Shown here one piece after another: positions 1-5,740 of a stretch of DNA of 17,633 nt. Each line of letters starts with the position of its first letter. Positions within the stretch are counted from its first letter, which is position 1. The stretch comes from DATHGT01 sp035317605 (GTDB lineage: Bacteria; Methylomirabilota; Methylomirabilia; Rokubacteriales; CSP1-6): assembly GCA_035317605.1 (NCBI GenBank), contig DATHGT010000341.1, positions 1 to 17,633 on the forward strand, given 5' to 3'. The notes beneath the pieces were generated by a model. It was not told where the DNA came from, searched no databases, and worked only from the letters and a program-made list of their open reading frames with translations. The position numbers and the translations under genes are program-made.

Positions 1-431
1 GGTCCCGGCCGCCTTGATGGGGACGCCGAACGCGAGCACCAGCGTCGGGATGATCAGCTCGCCGCCCGCCACACCGAGCAACGTACTCACGGTGCCGATC
101 CCAAGGCCCGCGAGGCTCGCGACGAGGGCTTGGCCAACGACGCCAACCGGCAGCCCGCGCGAGACCCACGGCGTCACAGCCTCCGCGATCAGAAGACAGC
201 CGATGCCGATGAGCAGCGCACGGACGGCCGCGTGCAGCCGCTCATCCGAGACTCGCGCCAGCCATCGGGCGCCGAACCCGGCGCCGATCATGCCGCCCGC
301 GACTATGGCGACAGCGACGGGCACCGCGTCGAGCCGCGGCGCCTGGCCGGCCAGCCACCAACGGGACGGCGCGGCCACGACGACCGCTACGAAGCTGACG
401 GCGAGATTCAAGGGGATGGCGCGGCGCAATG
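1..431. repeat. Direct repeat copy A of TSUP gene segment
   Basis: This segment matches 1286-1715 in direct orientation with about 13 substitutions and one 1-nt gap by eye, roughly 97% identity. Homology stops abruptly after base 431. The left boundary is not seen because the window begins inside the repeat. The unit lies inside a permease gene and has no terminal inverted repeats or transposase. Confidence 0.9.
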
Positions 432-552
432 GGAAGCCGAACAATGCCACGAGCACCGGTAACCGAAACTCAGCCCCGCCGAGTCCGAGCAGGCCACCGA
501 GGACACCGACCGCCGCGCCAGCGAGGGCAGCCGAGAGGGGGCCGGGGGTCAC
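1..552 (-). CDS. TauE/SafE (TSUP) family permease, C-terminus beyond window edge
   Basis: Inner-membrane permease of the TSUP/TauE-SafE family, whose members move sulfite, sulfonates or other small anions; the substrate cannot be read from sequence. The visible 184 residues are almost entirely hydrophobic helices and contain the two pseudo-repeats typical of the family: GLLGLGGAEFRLPVL near residue 20 and LLGVAGGELIIPTL near residue 160. The start is the GTG at 552, because an in-frame TAG lies only four codons upstream. The gene runs off the left edge; the end of copy 2 (1052-1285) suggests about 78 more residues are missing. It is intact as far as seen, unlike its relative at 1052-1715. It is the last of a tandem series of minus-strand genes. 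Family assignment is firm, substrate unknown. Confidence 0.85.
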   Translation of the reverse strand, partial: MTPGPLSAALAGAAVGVLGGLLGLGGAEFRLPVLVALFGFPLRRAIPLNLAVSFVAVVVAAPSRWWLAGQAPRLDAVPVAVAIVAGGMIGAGFGARWLARVSDERLHAAVRALLIGIGCLLIAEAVTPWVSRGLPVGVVGQALVASLAGLGIGTVSTLLGVAGGELIIPTLVLAFGVPIKAAGT

Positions 553-628
553 GACCCGGTTCTAGGCGGTCGCGGTCAACCCGTCAATTTGTGCTCGGCG
601 AAACCGGTGTGCTCAGCCGAGCCAATCG

Positions 629-973
629 CTAGTTTACATAATACCTCTTATCGGAAGTAACAGGTTGTGTGCGACTCCCGTTCTCCACTCGCTCCGCGGG
701 GACGCCGTGAGTCGCCGCCACCCGCAGCGTGTCTCCGTCGACGACAAAGAGCGTGAGGCTCTGCGCGCCGCAGACCTTCACCCCGCTCCGGGCGATCCCG
801 TCGAAGACCGGTTGCGCGTCCATCGGCGAGGTCCCGATGAGGCTGAGGATCTCGCCGGTCGCCGTCTCCCGCTCCAGGCTCTCCGCCAGGCGCTTCTCCA
901 GATCGCGCACGCTGGAGCTTTCGTTCTCGGGCGCTTTCGCCTTCACCTTGGCGGGCTTTGCACCGCGACCCAT
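629..973 (-). pseudogene. Truncated GAF-domain sensor (N-terminal fragment)
   Basis: A 114-residue fragment resembling the N-terminal part of GAF-domain sensor kinases: a basic leader, a short helix (residues about 21-38), then the beginning of a GAF domain (residues about 40-97: EILSLIGTSP through TLRVAATHGVP). The similarity ends there and about 17 unrelated residues lead to a stop, so half the GAF domain and any kinase domain are missing. The ATG at 973 is preferred over the GTG at 994 because AAGGAG lies at proper spacing before it. It sits between two copies of a permease gene, which suggests the region was rearranged. It may be a non-functional remnant; a short standalone ligand-binding protein is less likely. 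Confidence 0.6.
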
Positions 974-1051
974 CAGCCTCTCCTTGCCTCCCACACCGCA
1001 GCGATCGACGACAGCCTAGGCGAAGGCACCAGCGCGAGCAAGCGGGGACGT

Positions 1052-1715
1052 TCAGGCCTTGAACACTCGCAGCGCGGATGCAATCAGCACCGCCCCGAGG
1101 ACCACCTTGATCACGCCAGCCGGCACGAACACGACGAGCAACGCGCCGGCCGCGCTGCCGACGACGGTACCGAGCGCCATCGGGATCATCACGCGCCCGA
1201 CGTTGCGCACGTCGTGAAACCCGCCGAGCGCGCGATGCCGGGCGAGCCCGACCAGCATAGTCGGGATACTGATCAGCAGACTCAGGGTCCCGGCCGCCTT
1301 GATGGGGACGCCGAACGCGAGCACCAGCGTCGGGATGATCAGCTCGCCGCCCGCCACACCGAGCAACGTACTCACGGTGCCGATCCCAAGGCCCGCGAGG
1401 CTCGCGACGAGGACCTGGCCAACGACGCCAACCGGGAGCCCGCGCGAGACCCACGGCGTCACAGCCTCCGCGATCAGAAGACAGCCGAGCCGATGAGCAG
1501 CGCACGGACGGCCGCGTGCAGCCGCTCATCCGAGACTTGCGCCAGCTATCGGGCGCCGAACCCAGCGCCGATCATGCCGCCGGCGACCATGGCGACAGCG
1601 ACGGGCACTGCGTCGAGCGGCGGCGCCAGGCCGGCCAGCCACCAACGGGATGGCGCGGCCACGACGACGGCTACGAAGCTGACGGCGAGATTCAAGGGGA
1701 TGGCGCGGCGCAATG
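1052..1715 (-). pseudogene. Decayed second copy of the TSUP permease
   Basis: Second copy of the permease at 1-552, broken in three ways. The first 43 residues are absent: homology starts at the equivalent of residue 44 (RRAIPLNLAV) and is preceded by unrelated DNA. The Trp codon that follows FGAR is TAG here (1546-1548), where copy 1 has TGG. A 1-nt deletion near 1487 shifts the frame relative to copy 1. The remaining open segment, 1052-1462, encodes 136 residues with the second TSUP half (LLGVAGGELIIPTL) and ends normally at a TGA. It lies 36 bp after the TPR gene on the same strand. It is probably inactive, unless the C-terminal half is expressed by itself. Confidence 0.8.
1286..1715. repeat. 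Direct repeat copy B of TSUP gene segment
   Basis: Counterpart of bases 1-431, one base shorter because of the deletion near 1487. The right boundary is sharp at 1715/1716, after which the two copies share nothing. On the left the sequence continues into the end of the permease, so the real repeat may be longer than the window shows. Confidence 0.9.
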
Positions 1716-1751
1716 CGTGGAGCGGTGCTTCGGTCGGGTTTCCGGCGTGCG

Positions 1752-2432
1752 CTACGGGGTGGCGCCGAGGCTGGCGAGGCGGGTTTTGACTTCGGGAATG
1801 CGGGCGCTCTTCGGGAGGTCTTTGAGGAGGCGGCGGTACGTGGCGATGGCGGCGTCTTTCTGGCCGGCGCGTTCCTGGGCGCGCGCGAGGTCGGCCAGCA
1901 GCTCCTCGTAGTAGAACGACGTGGGTTTGAGGTCGGCCAGCGCGGTCTCGAAGGCTCGCGCGGCTTCCGGGAACTTGCGCTCGGACTCCCACGCGTAGCC
2001 GATGCCGGCGCGGGCCAGCGTGAGCATGGTGCCGCTGCCCGCGCGGGCCGCGGTCACCTGGTAGGCCGCGCGCGCGGGGGCGTACTGGCCGGAGTTGAAG
2101 CGGAGGTTGCCCAGCAGGTACGCGGCCTGGGGCGCCATCAGGTTCGCCGGGTAATCGGCGAGCACGCGCTCGAGCTCGCGCATCGCGGCCGCCCGCACCT
2201 CCGGCGTGGCTTGCGGCGCCTCGGCGGCGCGATGGCGCGTGAGGGTCTCGGCGTAGACGGCGCTGCCGCGCTGCTGCTGGCTCGCGTTCCAGAACCACAC
2301 GCCGCCGCTCACCAGCGCGAGCGCGAGGATCGCGACGGCGGCGATGCCGATGGTCCGCCACGACGGCAGGGTCAGCCGCCGGCCGGCCAGGACATAGGAA
2401 GGATGTTCCTGAGAACTCGTCGTCTCGTTCAC
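1752..2432 (-). CDS. Membrane-anchored TPR protein
   Basis: A 226-residue protein with a short polar N-terminus, one transmembrane segment (residues about 28-48) and an extracytoplasmic helical region with tetratricopeptide-like repeats (LGNLRFNSGQYAPARAAY, AGIGYAWESERKFPEAARAF, LARAQERAGQKDAAIATY). The layout resembles YfgM-type and other cell-envelope TPR scaffolds, which bind partner proteins rather than catalyse reactions. Two starts are possible: the GTG at 2432, which gives a typical anchor, and a TTG at 2480 that adds 16 residues; neither has a convincing ribosome binding site. It is followed at 36 bp by the decayed permease copy on the same strand. No specific partner can be named. 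Confidence 0.75.
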   Translation of the reverse strand: MNETTSSQEHPSYVLAGRRLTLPSWRTIGIAAVAILALALVSGGVWFWNASQQQRGSAVYAETLTRHRAAEAPQATPEVRAAAMRELERVLADYPANLMAPQAAYLLGNLRFNSGQYAPARAAYQVTAARAGSGTMLTLARAGIGYAWESERKFPEAARAFETALADLKPTSFYYEELLADLARAQERAGQKDAAIATYRRLLKDLPKSARIPEVKTRLASLGATP

Positions 2433-2569
2433 GGTAGCTGCGGTTCGTCCGGGCTTGAACAATTGACTATGAACCCCCAAGAGCTGCGATTCTGGGCCTG
2501 CTCAGCCTGCGCGTTCTGCAGGCACCCGTTTTGCGTCCGCTACGTCGCACACAGGAGGTCGACGCATCA

Positions 2570-2776
2570 ATGGACGCCACCCCTTCGGCACCACTCACCG
2601 TCGCGGTTCGCCTGCTCCCTGATCCGTGTCTCTGGGCCTGGGAGATTCGTGATCGCGACCACGGCGGCGTCATCGACAATAGCTGGGACTCGGAGTGGAC
2701 CGCTTACGATTCCGCCGAGGAAGCCTATCGAGCCGGTCGCCGGCGGCTGACGCGATTGACGGACGATCGTCCCTGA
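2570..2776 (+). CDS. Small conserved-looking protein, function unknown
   Basis: A 68-residue soluble protein that I cannot assign to a named family. It is rich in Trp and acidic residues in the middle (WAWEIRDRDHGG, NSWDSEWTAYDS) and ends in a basic helix (EEAYRAGRRRLTRL). There is no signal peptide or membrane segment. The start at 2570 is chosen because AGGAGG stands 11 bases before it; an upstream TTG at 2531 is open but less convincing. The gene stands alone on the plus strand and is followed after 5 bp by a strong hairpin. Confidence 0.6.
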   Translation: MDATPSAPLTVAVRLLPDPCLWAWEIRDRDHGGVIDNSWDSEWTAYDSAEEAYRAGRRRLTRLTDDRP

Positions 2777-2781
2777 GTGGC

Positions 2782-2810
2782 GACGACGCCCGGCGCATCC
2801 GGGCGTCGTC
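2782..2810. terminator. Perfect 12-bp hairpin between convergent genes
   Basis: GACGACGCCCGG, a 5-base loop (CGCAT), then the exact reverse complement. It lies 5 bp after the stop of the plus-strand gene and 13 bp after the stop of the minus-strand gene, so it could terminate both. No T-run follows on either strand. Confidence 0.7.
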
Positions 2811-2823
2811 TCAGCGACATCCC

Positions 2824-3075
2824 CTACTTCTTCAGACCGAGCTTCGCGAGACCTTCCTCCGCCGCCTTCACCGACTCCGCGTGCTTGCCTTCCTTGTGCA
2901 GCTTGTCCGCCTCGGCGGCCTTCTCCCTGGCGTCGTAGCCGGCGCTGTCCAGCCGGTTGCCGGCCGCGCCGTTGATTTCCGCGATCAGCTTCGGGCACTG
3001 GAAGGCCAGCGCCGGCCCCGCGGCGAACGCGACGAATGTTCCGATGCCGACGAGCGTGAGCCCCAAACGCTTCAT
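2824..3075 (-). CDS. Small exported protein, function unknown
   Basis: An 83-residue precursor with a clear signal peptide (basic MKR, hydrophobic core, AxA-type site at ALA before Phe25). The mature part of about 59 residues is a charged, Ala/Lys/Glu-rich helical domain with a single cysteine near its start (FQCPKLIAEING) and a helix-turn-helix layout reminiscent of half a TPR unit (KLHKEGKHAESVKAAEEGLAKL). GGAGG precedes the ATG by 7 bases. It lies 94 bp downstream of the Rieske ferredoxin gene on the same strand, so co-transcription is possible. I recognise no named family; a periplasmic location is the only functional inference. Confidence 0.75.
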   Translation of the reverse strand: MKRLGLTLVGIGTFVAFAAGPALAFQCPKLIAEINGAAGNRLDSAGYDAREKAAEADKLHKEGKHAESVKAAEEGLAKLGLKK

Positions 3076-3169
3076 GCGATGACCTCCGTGTGTGGGATGA
3101 ACGTCCCGGCCTCTGGCACGGCTCGCATTATAACGTCCTCGAGCCGGGCCGCGTTCCCCGTTTGGACGG

Positions 3170-3490
3170 TCACGCCTGAGACGCCAGATCCACCAGGATC
3201 GCGTCCGCCTCGATGGTCACCGGAAAGCACGCGATCTTCACCGCGGGGTTGTTGACGTTGGCTCCGGTCCGCACGTCCCATCGCCACGCGTGCCAGGGGC
3301 AACGGACGACGGGGCCGTCCATCTCGCCCTCGCCGAGCGGTCCGCCGCGGTGCGGGCAGTCGTTGTCGACGGCGTAAAATCGACCATCGAGATTGAAGAG
3401 AGCGAGCGCGCGACCGTTGACCTCGACCACGCGTCCCTCGCCCTCCGGCACGTCGCCCACCAGCGCAACTTTCACCCGAGAATCCGCCAC
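3170..3490 (-). CDS. Rieske [2Fe-2S] ferredoxin (NirD/biphenyl-ferredoxin type)
   Basis: A 106-residue soluble Rieske electron carrier. The cluster-binding motifs are complete: C45-P-H47 and C64-P-W-H67, separated by 16 residues, the shape of standalone Rieske ferredoxins and NirD-like proteins. There is no signal peptide or membrane anchor, so it acts in the cytoplasm. The GTG at 3490 is chosen because GAGGAGG stands 7-8 bases before it; the longer frame to 3562 adds low-complexity residues foreign to the family. It is transcribed away from the encapsulated ferritin gene, whose start lies 84 bp off. No oxygenase or nitrite reductase is nearby, so its redox partner is unknown; an electron-donor role to the neighbouring iron store is a speculation. 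Confidence 0.88.
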   Translation of the reverse strand: MADSRVKVALVGDVPEGEGRVVEVNGRALALFNLDGRFYAVDNDCPHRGGPLGEGEMDGPVVRCPWHAWRWDVRTGANVNNPAVKIACFPVTIEADAILVDLASQA

Positions 3491-3574
3491 GTTGTCCCCT
3501 CCTCGATTGGTCGTCGATCGAAGCATACCGCCGTGCCAGGCTCGATGGAAGGCGGATTGCACTTCTCACTACAC

Positions 3575-3940
3575 ATGGCATCCGAAGGTCTGCACGAGTC
3601 CGCCGACAAAGTCAGTCCAGAAACTCAGGATCTGCACCGGGCCATCGTCAGCTTGATGGAGGAGCTGGAGGCCGTCGACTGGTACGGCCAGCGCGCCGAC
3701 GCCACCGGCGACCCCGAGCTGCGCGCGATCCTCGCCCACAACCGCGCGGAGGAGCAGGAGCACGCCGCGATGGTGCTCGAATGGATACGTCGTCGCGACC
3801 CCGGCTTCGACCGACACCTCCGCGCGTATCTGTTCACGGAGGGGTCGATCACCGGACGCGAGCAGGCGGCGAGCCCTCACGAGAACTCGAACGGTGGCCA
3901 GCCGCGCGCGAGCGTCGGGTCGCTACGGGAGAATCGGTGA
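3575..3940 (+). CDS. Encapsulated ferritin-like protein (EncFtn), encapsulin cargo
   Basis: A 121-residue ferroxidase of the encapsulated ferritin family, which oxidises Fe(II) and feeds iron mineral into an encapsulin shell. Family residues are visible: E29, E30 and E32 followed by W36-Y37, then E60 and H63 in EEQEH. These correspond to E31/E32/E34, W38/Y39 and E62/H65 of Rhodospirillum rubrum EncFtn, with the ferroxidase centre formed by E30, E60 and H63. After a helical core (residues about 14-85) and a flexible linker, the C-terminus SVGSLRENR (113-121) is a typical cargo-loading peptide. The ATG at 3575 gives the usual family N-terminus, although its ribosome binding site is weak. The stop overlaps the shell gene start. 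Confidence 0.95.
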   Translation: MASEGLHESADKVSPETQDLHRAIVSLMEELEAVDWYGQRADATGDPELRAILAHNRAEEQEHAAMVLEWIRRRDPGFDRHLRAYLFTEGSITGREQAASPHENSNGGQPRASVGSLRENR

Positions 3941-4737
3941 TGGATTACTTGAGACGCGGATCCGCTCCCCTCTCCGATCGCGTGTGGGCGGCCCTGGACG
4001 AGGCCGCCGCGCAAGCGGCCAGGCACGTGCTCGCCGGCCGGCGCGTGGCGACCTTCGACGGTCCCAAAGGCTGGGAGTACACCGCGGTGCGGCTGGGAAC
4101 GGTCACCCCGTGCGCGACCCAGGAAGGGACGGCGGTCGTCTGCATGCCCGAGCTGGTGCTGCTCGCCGAAATCCGCGCGGACTTCACGCTGCCGTGGAGC
4201 CTCGTCGAGGTTTTCGAGCGCGGTGCCCCCACCCTCGACACCGAGGCCGCGGAGACGGCGGCTCGCGAGGTCGCGCTCGCCGAGGACCGCTTGGTGCTGT
4301 ACGGCGATCCCGTGGGCGCCGGCTTCCTGACGTCGACGAAGTCGCCACGCATACAGATCGGCGACTGGAAGCAGACGCACCAACTCATCGCCGACCTCGT
4401 CCAGGCCGTGGAGACGCTCGACGCCGCCGCGATCCCCGGGCCGTACGAGGCCGTGCTCTCCGCCTCGCGTTACTACACCTACATGCAGGCCACGACCGAA
4501 GCCGGCTACCCGGCCAGCCGCACCGTGGAGAAGGTCCTCAAGGCCGTGCATCGCTCGCCGGTCTTGCGCGACGGCGGCGCCGTCTTCTCGATGCGCGGCG
4601 GCGACTTCGTGATCACCGTGGGCGGGGACCTCGCCCCCGGCTACCGCTGGCACGACCGGGAGAGCATCCACCTGTTCTGCGCGGAGACCCTAGCGCCCCA
4701 GATGATCACCCCGGAAGCGGTCTGTCTGCTGGGCTGA
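3940..4737 (+). CDS. enc: Family 1 encapsulin nanocompartment shell protein
   Basis: A 265-residue HK97-fold shell protein that assembles into an icosahedral protein compartment in the cytoplasm. The N-terminus (MDYLRRGSAPLSDRVWAALD) and the following AGRR...DGPKGWEYTAVRLG segment are family hallmarks, and the length is normal. The N-terminal region forms the inner surface groove that binds cargo peptides in this family, consistent with the SVGSLR peptide of the upstream gene. The ATG overlaps the EncFtn stop by one base (TGATG), with GGGAG upstream, so the two proteins are probably translationally coupled. The gene ends 13 bp from the convergent gene at 4751, with no obvious terminator. The pair forms a complete iron-storage compartment. 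Confidence 0.95.
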   Translation: MDYLRRGSAPLSDRVWAALDEAAAQAARHVLAGRRVATFDGPKGWEYTAVRLGTVTPCATQEGTAVVCMPELVLLAEIRADFTLPWSLVEVFERGAPTLDTEAAETAAREVALAEDRLVLYGDPVGAGFLTSTKSPRIQIGDWKQTHQLIADLVQAVETLDAAAIPGPYEAVLSASRYYTYMQATTEAGYPASRTVEKVLKAVHRSPVLRDGGAVFSMRGGDFVITVGGDLAPGYRWHDRESIHLFCAETLAPQMITPEAVCLLG

Positions 4738-4750
4738 TCGGGAGGACGGC

Positions 4751-4954
4751 TCAGGCGAACGCGTTGTCCTCGACGAGCTCGAGGTCGGCGAGCGTCTCCC
4801 GGCTCGGATTCGGCAGGGTCGTGGGATGGTTCCAGCGGACCCAGGCACACGATGCGCCGTTCTCGTCCTCGCCGTCGAAGCGGAGGACGGTTCCCTGGGT
4901 CTTGAGCAGCCGATGACGGCGGACCACGATGTCGCCCGGCTTGAGCTTGGGCAT
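4751..4954 (-). CDS. Small protein downstream of rpsU, function unknown
   Basis: A 67-residue protein beginning MPKLKPGDIVVRRH, with a beta-rich pattern (GTVLRFDGEDENG, CAWVRWNH) that resembles a small SH3-like or KOW-like barrel; this is a fold guess, not a family match. Two starts are possible: the ATG at 4954, which gives the more natural N-terminus but has no visible ribosome binding site, and a GTG at 4981 that overlaps the rpsU stop as GTGA and would add nine basic residues. The overlap suggests coupling to rpsU. The gene is the last of the RRM-bS21 group and converges on the encapsulin gene. Confidence 0.65.
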   Translation of the reverse strand: MPKLKPGDIVVRRHRLLKTQGTVLRFDGEDENGASCAWVRWNHPTTLPNPSRETLADLELVEDNAFA

Positions 4955-4977
4955 CACGCGGACGCGCCGGAACGTCG

Positions 4978-5184
4978 TCACTCGGTGTCCCGACCGCGGG
5001 CCCGGGCGAGCGCGCGGCGACGCCTCTTGCGCGCCGCCGCGGCCTTGCGCTTTCGCTTCACCGACGGCTTCTCGTAGTGCGCGCGCCGCTTCATCTCCTG
5101 AAAGGCGCCGTCCCGCATCAGGAGCTTCTTCAGCTGCTTGAGGGCGGCGTCGACTTGGTTGTCGACGACGCTCACGCGCGACAT
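4978..5184 (-). CDS. rpsU: 30S ribosomal protein bS21
   Basis: A 68-residue small-subunit protein that sits near the anti-Shine-Dalgarno region and helps initiation. The family pattern is plain: an N-terminal strand (SRVSVVDNQVDAALKQLKK), the RRAHYEKPSVKRKRKAAAARK core at residues about 33-53, and a long Arg/Lys-rich tail. It lacks an N-terminal extension and has normal length. It lies 40 bp downstream of an RRM RNA-binding protein gene and probably overlaps the next small gene. The RRM-bS21 pairing resembles the rbp-rpsU arrangement known from cyanobacteria. Confidence 0.95.
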   Translation of the reverse strand: MSRVSVVDNQVDAALKQLKKLLMRDGAFQEMKRRAHYEKPSVKRKRKAAAARKRRRRALARARGRDTE

Positions 5185-5224
5185 CGAGGCTCACGTCCGC
5201 GTGACGTCGATCGCACGCGGTGCC

Positions 5225-5536
5225 CTACCAGCGTCCGCCCCCGGATCCGCCACGCGGCCGGAAGCCGCCGCCGCCGCCATCGCGCGGCGCCGATGGCTTG
5301 GAGAGCTCGACCCGGAGCGTGCGGCCGTCCAGCTGGGCCCCGTTGAGCTTCGTCACCGCATCGTTGGCCGCCTCCGCCGTGGCCACCTCCACGAACCCGA
5401 AGCCGCGCGACTGGCCGGTATCGCGGTCGGTCACGATGGTCACGGACTGGACGCCTTCGACTTGGGCGAAGAGCTCGCGGAGCCGATCGGTTGGAGTCTG
5501 AAACGATAGACCACCGATGAATAATTTCTGGGTCAT
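5225..5536 (-). CDS. Single-RRM RNA-binding protein with Gly-rich tail
   Basis: A 103-residue RNA-binding protein with one RRM domain (residues 3-78) and a short Gly/Arg tail. RNP2 is LFIGGL at 5-10 and RNP1 is RGFGFVEV at 44-51, with the aromatic RNA-stacking residues F6, F46 and F48 present. The tail (residues about 84-103) resembles the type I cyanobacterial Rbp proteins, which are cold-induced. GGAG stands 9 bases before the ATG. About 204 bp separate it from the divergent MBL gene, enough for a promoter and a long leader. It is followed by rpsU on the same strand. RNA targets are unknown. Confidence 0.92.
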   Translation of the reverse strand: MTQKLFIGGLSFQTPTDRLRELFAQVEGVQSVTIVTDRDTGQSRGFGFVEVATAEAANDAVTKLNGAQLDGRTLRVELSKPSAPRDGGGGGFRPRGGSGGGRW

Positions 5537-5740
5537 GACGGTAGGCTCCGAGCTCCGCGGGGGACCACGCGCTCGGTCGCCGCGGAACTGCGCGTCTGAG
5601 CGCGGCCTGATGGGGGAGGCGACCGGGGATCGACCGGAGGCCCGAACCAGACGGCTACAAAGGTATCACGATGGCATCCGAACACAACGCGCTTCACTCG
5701 GGCGCGGCACGTCGCGCATAATGGCAACGGGAGGCCCGAC

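Noticed and set aside
1546..1548. Recoding of the in-frame TAG in permease copy 2
   Set aside because: The codon is TAG where copy 1 has TGG, and the copy also has a frameshift and a lost N-terminus, so simple decay explains it.
1..1715. A mobile element causing the permease repeat
   Set aside because: No transposase, terminal inverted repeats or target-site duplication can be seen; the repeat boundary lies inside coding sequence.
3877..4671. A 264-codon open frame antisense to the encapsulin gene
   Set aside because: It mirrors the codon pattern of a certain gene in GC-rich DNA; the translation is a low-complexity Arg/Gly/His mix with no domain.
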